A stretch of 10,883 nucleotides of DNA from Verrucomicrobiota bacterium (GTDB lineage: Bacteria; Verrucomicrobiota; Verrucomicrobiia; Limisphaerales; UBA11358), in assembly GCA_026225155.1 (NCBI GenBank), contig JAMFSG010000277.1:1-10883 (forward strand), written 5' to 3'. Under the pieces are notes generated by a model. That model was not told where the DNA came from. It saw nothing but the letters and a program-made list of their open reading frames with translations, and made no database searches. This document shows, piece by piece, positions 5,963 to 10,883 of this stretch. A program made the position numbers and the translations under genes. Numbering within the stretch: the first letter of the stretch is position 1; the number at the start of each line of letters is the position of its first letter.

Positions 5963-6457
5963 TCAATTCAATTTCCAGCCGATTGGCTCGCCATCCGGCA
6001 AGCGCACCAGATTTTCAGCAGCGCTGCTTGCGTTCAGTCTATCCGCCACCCGCCAGTCACGATCCAAATGCACAACGGTCGTTTTGCCATTAGCAACGAC
6101 GACCGGCACGGTGACACGCCCATAACTTTCGGATTGGGCCACGATGTTATATTTGCCGGATGGCAGCGCCACGAATGCGGGCGATTCATCCACGCTGCCG
6201 ACGTGGTTGGATACAAACTTGATCATTTTTCCGGATTCGTCATGGATGCTATAACCGGTGTGCGGATAGTAATAAGTGTCTTCCGCGATCGCGTGGGTCT
6301 TCGTCGCGCTAAAAACGCGCAGATAACCACGCGACGCAGCCTGATTAAAACCGATGGACGCCGGCCCGACGGGTGAAATGGCCATGGGTTGTGACGCGCA
6401 GCCAGCGAGCACTGGGATGATGGCCACGCCGATGAGGGTGAATATTTTTGTTTTCAT
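5963..6457 (-). CDS. Small lipoprotein of unknown function
   Basis: A 164-residue protein with a lipoprotein signal peptide: MKTK, a hydrophobic stretch and the lipobox LAGC with Cys20 as the lipidated residue. It is expected at the inner face of the outer membrane or in the periplasmic leaflet. The C-terminal part (LPSGKYNIVAQSESYG, VTVPVVVANGKTTVVHLD) looks like a small beta-sandwich of the PEGA or carboxypeptidase-regulatory type; the middle has a tyrosine-rich DTYYYPHTGYSI. It lies 73 bases downstream of the TolC-like gene on the same strand and could be read with the efflux operon. However, the gap holds a dyad ATCCG/CGGAT (6472-6476/6480-6484) and a GATAAA that might form a promoter of its own. 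No ribosome binding site is clear. Confidence 0.8.
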   Translation of the reverse strand: MKTKIFTLIGVAIIPVLAGCASQPMAISPVGPASIGFNQAASRGYLRVFSATKTHAIAEDTYYYPHTGYSIHDESGKMIKFVSNHVGSVDESPAFVALPSGKYNIVAQSESYGRVTVPVVVANGKTTVVHLDRDWRVADRLNASSAAENLVRLPDGEPIGWKLN

Positions 6458-6530
6458 AATGATTAAGTTTTATCCGCCACGGATTAACTTGTCTTGAACG
6501 GCAGATTAAAATCGCATTAAGAAAAGAATT

Positions 6531-7904
6531 TCAGCGCAGCGCGCCGATTTCGTAGTTCAAATTCGCCTGTTGGATCAGCAGATTGTAGCGCGCATTCGTG
6601 TCCGTGATCTGCGCGGAAGTCAGGCTCAATTGCGCCTGGCTCAACTCCACGATGGAACTGCTGCCGATCTTGTAACGCGCCGCCGCCAGCTCGTAAGCGT
6701 CCGCCGCGTTGCGCACCAAGTCGCCGGTTGTTTGAAGTTGCTCCTGCGCGTTGTTCACGTTCAGCCACGCGATATGCACGTCGCGCACGATGTCGTCTTC
6801 CGCCGCGCGCAACAGTTCTTCGTCCGCCTGCGATTTCAATTCCGCCGCGTGCTGGCGCGCGGTGAAAAGGCCGCCAGCGAACAGCGGCAAACTCAACTGC
6901 AAGCCGCCGACGGCAAAATTGTTTTGCAGATTATCGTCGTGAACCGGCGAGACGCCCGCGACACCAAACGCGGAAACCGTCGGCAAACGCGCGTCGCGTT
7001 CGGATTTGGCGAATCGCAGCGCGGCCTCGTGCTGGTCGTTTAAACTTAAAAGTTCGGGACGTTTGGTCAGCGCGGTTTCGACCAGTTGTGAAACATCGTT
7101 GGTGATTGGAATCGCGCCGGAAGTTGGTTCCAAAAGTTGAAATGATTTTGGATCGCGTTCGCCCAAATCAGTCGCGAGCGAAGTCATCGCCGCCTCGGAA
7201 TCGTTCTGCGCTTTTTGCACCAACAATTTTCCTTCCTGAACCGCGACGCGCGCAAAGCTCACGTCCAGTTCCGACTTCAATTGGTTCGACGCGAGCACGC
7301 TGACTTGATCGAGCAACAAATGGCGCGTGGCGAAAGTTTGCTGCGCGACGTGCAAAACCGCTTGCGCCTGCAGCGCGTTAAAATATCCGACGTTCACGCG
7401 CAATAAAATCTGTTCGCGCGTGGCGCTGGCGTTTTGGTTTTCCGCCTGCGATTGAAATTTGGAACTGGCGGCGAGATTCGCCGTGTGACCGAAATCCGTA
7501 ATGAGCTGGCTCACAGAAATGCCGCCCGCCGCGCGATCAAAAACGCTGGGATTGTTCAAGCCGCCAGCCAGAATGCGCGTGCCTTCGTCATTCGCACCGA
7601 CGGCATCGAGCACCAAATTTGCGTTCGGATAAAAACCGGCGCGGGTTTCTTTCACCATTTCCTGCGCGGCGAGTGCGCGAAAATCCGCCGCCGCGATGCG
7701 CGGATGATTTTGCAGCGCCAATTTTTCCGCGTCGGCCAAAGTCAAGACCCGCAACGCGTCGGTTTCGGCGGCGAAAATTATTTTTGCGCTGAAAAAACAA
7801 AAGCAAAACAGCCAACATCCAACCGTCCAAGCACCAGAGAAGCTCCAATTTCCAAACTTCGAACCGGCGGACGCGGACATTTTTTTTGGGCGATGACTAT
7901 TCAT
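6531..7904 (-). CDS. TolC-family outer membrane efflux channel
   Basis: A 457-residue protein of the outer membrane efflux (OEP/TolC) family, which forms the exit duct of tripartite pumps. After a signal peptide ending near residue 46 (…IIFAAETDA), it shows the typical start LTLADAEKLALQNHPRI (55-71), two OEP repeats of long alanine/glutamine-rich helices, strand segments such as GGISVSQLITDFG and GGLQLSLPLFAGG, and the closing SQAQLSLTSAQITDTNARYN helix. Both halves of the channel are present. ATG 7904 overlaps the permease stop by 8 bases, so the two are translationally coupled. ATG 7880 is an alternative start. The N-terminal signal region (about 17-34, FGNWSFSGAWTVGCWLF) is encoded by one arm of a TTGGA-rich inverted repeat, so the signal peptide is unusually rich in Trp, Phe and Cys. 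Confidence 0.93.
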   Translation of the reverse strand: MNSHRPKKMSASAGSKFGNWSFSGAWTVGCWLFCFCFFSAKIIFAAETDALRVLTLADAEKLALQNHPRIAAADFRALAAQEMVKETRAGFYPNANLVLDAVGANDEGTRILAGGLNNPSVFDRAAGGISVSQLITDFGHTANLAASSKFQSQAENQNASATREQILLRVNVGYFNALQAQAVLHVAQQTFATRHLLLDQVSVLASNQLKSELDVSFARVAVQEGKLLVQKAQNDSEAAMTSLATDLGERDPKSFQLLEPTSGAIPITNDVSQLVETALTKRPELLSLNDQHEAALRFAKSERDARLPTVSAFGVAGVSPVHDDNLQNNFAVGGLQLSLPLFAGGLFTARQHAAELKSQADEELLRAAEDDIVRDVHIAWLNVNNAQEQLQTTGDLVRNAADAYELAAARYKIGSSSIVELSQAQLSLTSAQITDTNARYNLLIQQANLNYEIGALR

Positions 7905-7957
7905 TGAAAATTGGCGCTTGGAATTTCTCTGGTGCTTGGACGTTGGGGCTTGGAGCT
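7811..7957. repeat. Inverted TTGGA-rich repeat pair at the permease/channel junction
   Basis: CGTCCAAGCACCAGAGA (7824-7840) is the exact reverse complement of 7926-7942, separated by 85 bases. The similarity extends to about 37 bases per arm with a one-base indel and a few mismatches. Both arms are built of CTTGGA/TCCAAG-like units. One arm encodes the signal peptide region of the channel and the other the last residues of the permease; the loop holds the permease stop and the channel start. From memory, such repeats are dispersed in some Verrucomicrobiota genomes. Confidence 0.75.
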
Positions 7958-10883
7958 TTTTTTCGATAGAGCATGAAATACGCGCACGGGACGATGAAAA
8001 CGGTCAGCACAACGGAAACGGCAAGTCCGCCAATAATAGCGCGGGCGAGCGGCGCATAGGCTTCGCCGCCGGTGCCGAGTTTCGCGGCCATCGGAATCAG
8101 GCCGATCAGCGTGGCGAGCGAAGTCATCAGCACGGGACGCAAACGCACGCGGCAGGCGAGCGAAACCGCTTCACGCAACGGCTTGCCTTCTTCGCGCAGC
8201 CGGTTCGTGAATTCCACGATGAGAATGCTGTTGGAAACGACGATGCCGACCATCATCACGACGCCCATCAGCGACATGACGTTGAGCGTCGTGTTCGTTG
8301 CAAATAAAATTATCAGCACGCCGGTCAAGCCCGTCGGCACGGCGAGCAAAATCAGCAGCGGATCGGAAAATGATTTGAATTGCGCGACGAGAATCAAATA
8401 AACCAGAATGGTCGAAAGCAATAATCCCAAGCCAAAGCTGCGGAAGGAAACTTGCATCGCGTGCGCGGAGCCGCGAATTTCTGCGCGGATATTTTCCGGC
8501 AATTTAGTTTCGCGCAGAATTTTTTGGACGCCGCTCAAAACTTTGCCGATATCTTCGCTCGTCGGCGAAACATAGACATCCATTTCGCGGCGCAGTTGAT
8601 AATGATCCACTTCGGTCGGCGAGTCGAGGTGCGTGATCTGGCTGACATTGTCCAGTCGTGTCGGCAAAGCGGATTTCGCGCCGCGCAATGGCACGGAAGA
8701 CAAGTCGGTCAAATTTTTGATGAAATTTTCCGGATACTGGACGGTGAGAAAATAATTATTGCCGGTTTTTGGATCCACCCAATAACTCGGCGCGATCATT
8801 TGATCCGAAGTCAGCGCGGTGATGACGTTGCCGACGACTTCGCGTTCGTCGAGGCCGAGTTCGCTCGCGCGGATGCGATCAATGTTCAATTTCAGCGCGG
8901 GATAATCCATGTCTTGCGGCACCAGCACATCGCTGACGCCGGGCAGCGCGCGAACTTTATTGGCAATTTCCACGGCGGTCTGGTGCGCGGCGTTGAGATC
9001 GTTGCCGCTGATCTGGATGTCGAGCGGCGCGGGAATTCCGAGATTCAAAACCGCGTCCACGAGGCCGCCGGTCTGAAAATAAGCGGAGACTTCCGGCAAA
9101 TCTTTTTGCAGGCGCGCACGCACGCGGTTCATGTATTCAAAACTGCTGACGCGATGGCCTTCGTTCAAAGCGACCTGCACAAACGCCGTGTGCGGGCCGG
9201 AATTCGGCGTGTAAATGGACGACAAATCCGGCGTGATGCCGATGTTCGAGACGATGATTTTCAGATCATTGGTCGGCACAACGTCGCGGACGATTTGTTC
9301 CACTTGCGCGACCAATTTGTCGGTCAGTTCGATGCGCGTGCCGGTGGTGGCTTTAAGATTGATGACGAACTGGCTCGGATCGGTGCGCGGAAAATACGCT
9401 TCGCCGATCAACGGATAAAGCGCGAGGCTCAAAATAAAAATCCCGGTGATGCCGAGCACCGTCGCGAGCGGACGCAGCAACGCACGGTTCAAAACGCCTT
9501 CGTAACGATCGAGCATCTGGCTGAATTTGCGGTTGAACCAAGTGTTGAAACGGCGCGCGAAACCTTTTTTGATTTCCAATTCACCGGCGACGTGGCCGTG
9601 ATGGGATTTAATTAATTTTGCGCAAAACAGCGGCACGACAGTCAATGCGACGACGTAAGACGCGAACAGCGAAAGCACGACGGCCAGTGCGAGCGCGGTG
9701 AAAAGAAATTTGCTGACGCCGTAAAGAAAAACAACCGGAAAAAAAACGATGGCAGTCGTCAGCGTCGCGGCCAAAACCGGCAAAGCGACTTCGCGTCCGC
9801 CGCGTTCGGCGGCGATTTCCGGCGGCTCGCCCATTTCGAGATGGCGAAAAATATTTTCCAGCACGACGACGGAATTATCAATCAGCCGCGAAAATGCCAG
9901 CGCGAGTCCGCCGAGAATCATCGTGTTGATCGTGCTGTTGCCGAATGAAAGCGCGATGAACGTCGCCAGCGCGGAAAGCGGAATGGATAAAAAAACCGCG
10001 ACGGTTGCGCGCAAGTTGCCGAGAAAAATCAAAATCATCAAACCCGTCAGCACAAGACCAATCGCGCCTTCGTGGATTAAATTCTCGATAGCATTTTTGA
10101 CGAAGACCGATTGATCGAAAACGACTTTTGTCACGAGTTGTTTCGGCACGTCGAGCAGATTGGCGACGGCGTTTTTGATTCCGCTCACGACGGCGATCGT
10201 GTTCGCATCGCCGCCTTGTTTGAGGATCGGCAGATAAACCGAACGCTGGCCGTCCACGCGCACGATGTTGTATTGGATTTGCGAACCATCCTCCGCGTGG
10301 CCGACATCGCCGACGAGCACGGAAGCGTTGCCGACGGTTTTCAGCGGCAATTGATTGATATCCGCCATCGCGTTGATCTGACTGTTCGCGTAAAGATTGT
10401 AATCGTAAGGGCCGACCTTCACGTCGCCGGCGGGCAAAATCAAATTCGCATTGTTCACCGTGCGCACGACATCCATCACGCTCAACTGATGCGCTTCGAG
10501 TTTCAGCGGATCAACATAGACCATGATCTGGCGGTAACGTCCGCCGAACGGCTGTGGCACGGATGCGCCCGGCACATTCGCGATCTGGTTGCGCACGTCA
10601 AATTGCGCGAGGTCGTGCAGCGCCGTTTCGTCCAACTCTTTTCCTTTCAGCGTGACGAGACAAACCGGCAAGCTCGAAGCGTCAAATTTCAAAACGACCG
10701 GCGGCAACGTGCCCGGCGGCAACCGACGCAAATCCGCCATCGCCAGATTCGCGATGCTCGTCACGGCGGAATCGGCGTTGAAGCCCGGCTGAAAATAAAT
10801 TTTGATCAGGCTCACGCCGGGCAGCGAACGCGATTCGATGTGGTCAATCCCGCTGGCCAGTGTAAAGAATCTTTCAAAGCGTC
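7897..10883 (-). CDS. RND-family efflux permease (5' end outside window)
   Basis: The inner-membrane proton-driven pump of a tripartite efflux system (AcrB/MdtB-like, ACR_tran family). About 994 residues are visible; the frame stays open to the right edge (RFFTLASGIDHIESRSLPG precedes GTG 10815), so the true start, with the first helix, is missing. The visible part has the first porter domain, a helix bundle with LIDNSVVVLENIFRH, the GVSKFLF and ASYVVALTVVPLFCAKL segments, the second porter domain and the last bundle with VVSNSILIVEF and RLRPVLMTSLATLIGLIPM. Counting from GTG 10815, the proton-relay Asp pair of AcrB (Asp407/Asp408) reads Asp313-Asn314, and AcrB Lys940 aligns with Ser861. The adaptor gene is expected upstream, beyond the window. 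The last 15 or so residues (PSPNVQAPEKFQAPIF) come from a TTGGA-rich repeat arm. Substrate unknown. Confidence 0.95.
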   Translation of the reverse strand, partial: RFERFFTLASGIDHIESRSLPGVSLIKIYFQPGFNADSAVTSIANLAMADLRRLPPGTLPPVVLKFDASSLPVCLVTLKGKELDETALHDLAQFDVRNQIANVPGASVPQPFGGRYRQIMVYVDPLKLEAHQLSVMDVVRTVNNANLILPAGDVKVGPYDYNLYANSQINAMADINQLPLKTVGNASVLVGDVGHAEDGSQIQYNIVRVDGQRSVYLPILKQGGDANTIAVVSGIKNAVANLLDVPKQLVTKVVFDQSVFVKNAIENLIHEGAIGLVLTGLMILIFLGNLRATVAVFLSIPLSALATFIALSFGNSTINTMILGGLALAFSRLIDNSVVVLENIFRHLEMGEPPEIAAERGGREVALPVLAATLTTAIVFFPVVFLYGVSKFLFTALALAVVLSLFASYVVALTVVPLFCAKLIKSHHGHVAGELEIKKGFARRFNTWFNRKFSQMLDRYEGVLNRALLRPLATVLGITGIFILSLALYPLIGEAYFPRTDPSQFVINLKATTGTRIELTDKLVAQVEQIVRDVVPTNDLKIIVSNIGITPDLSSIYTPNSGPHTAFVQVALNEGHRVSSFEYMNRVRARLQKDLPEVSAYFQTGGLVDAVLNLGIPAPLDIQISGNDLNAAHQTAVEIANKVRALPGVSDVLVPQDMDYPALKLNIDRIRASELGLDEREVVGNVITALTSDQMIAPSYWVDPKTGNNYFLTVQYPENFIKNLTDLSSVPLRGAKSALPTRLDNVSQITHLDSPTEVDHYQLRREMDVYVSPTSEDIGKVLSGVQKILRETKLPENIRAEIRGSAHAMQVSFRSFGLGLLLSTILVYLILVAQFKSFSDPLLILLAVPTGLTGVLIILFATNTTLNVMSLMGVVMMVGIVVSNSILIVEFTNRLREEGKPLREAVSLACRVRLRPVLMTSLATLIGLIPMAAKLGTGGEAYAPLARAIIGGLAVSVVLTVFIVPCAYFMLYRKKAPSPNVQAPEKFQAPIFNE

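Noticed and set aside
8452..9615. Long open frame on the plus strand, antisense to the RND permease
   Set aside because: Its protein is rich in Arg, His, Phe and Gln without domains and lies wholly opposite a clear permease; it is a shadow frame caused by codon bias.

Overview
The window looks like chromosomal DNA of a Gram-negative bacterium, probably of the Verrucomicrobiota (Pedosphaera/Limisphaera-like). This is inferred from moderate GC with A/T-rich gaps, few Shine-Dalgarno sites, outer-membrane systems (a TolC-type channel, an RND pump, a lipoprotein), a bacterial glutaminyl-tRNA synthetase, and TTGGA-rich and GC-hairpin intergenic repeats of a kind I associate with that phylum from memory. 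No rRNA, tRNA, CRISPR array, integrase or transposase is visible.

Layout. 2-73 (+) is the tail of a gene that begins outside the window. It converges, across a hairpin-rich repeat gap (77-206), on a CPA2-type cation/proton antiporter (228-1364, -). The antiporter is divergent from glnS (1442-3274, +). A two-gene cassette starts on the base after the glnS stop: a zeta-toxin-like P-loop protein (3275-3835) and a 52-residue partner overlapping it by 4 bases (3832-3990), probably its antitoxin. The cassette is followed by a second copy of the last 18 codons of glnS (3991-4044), then a secreted DUF4412-like protein (4081-4728). A 309-base A/T-rich gap with a candidate promoter leads to a small one-helix membrane protein (5077-5271) and a multi-pass His-rich membrane protein (5382-5936). 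The rest is on the minus strand: an RND efflux permease (entering from the right edge, to 7897), a TolC-like outer-membrane channel overlapping it by 8 bases (6531-7904), and a small lipoprotein (5963-6457).

How the genes work together. The permease and channel are two parts of a tripartite efflux pump; the periplasmic adaptor is probably just beyond the right edge. The antiporter and glnS are housekeeping genes reading away from a shared 77-base gap. The most striking structure is the toxin-antitoxin-like cassette inserted exactly at the glnS stop codon and flanked by two glnS tails. These tails differ almost only at synonymous positions, which points to cassette gain by recombination with a divergent glnS allele or a donor element. 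A second notable structure is a pair of inverted TTGGA-rich repeats at the permease/channel junction. They have been absorbed into the C-terminus of one protein and the signal peptide of the other.
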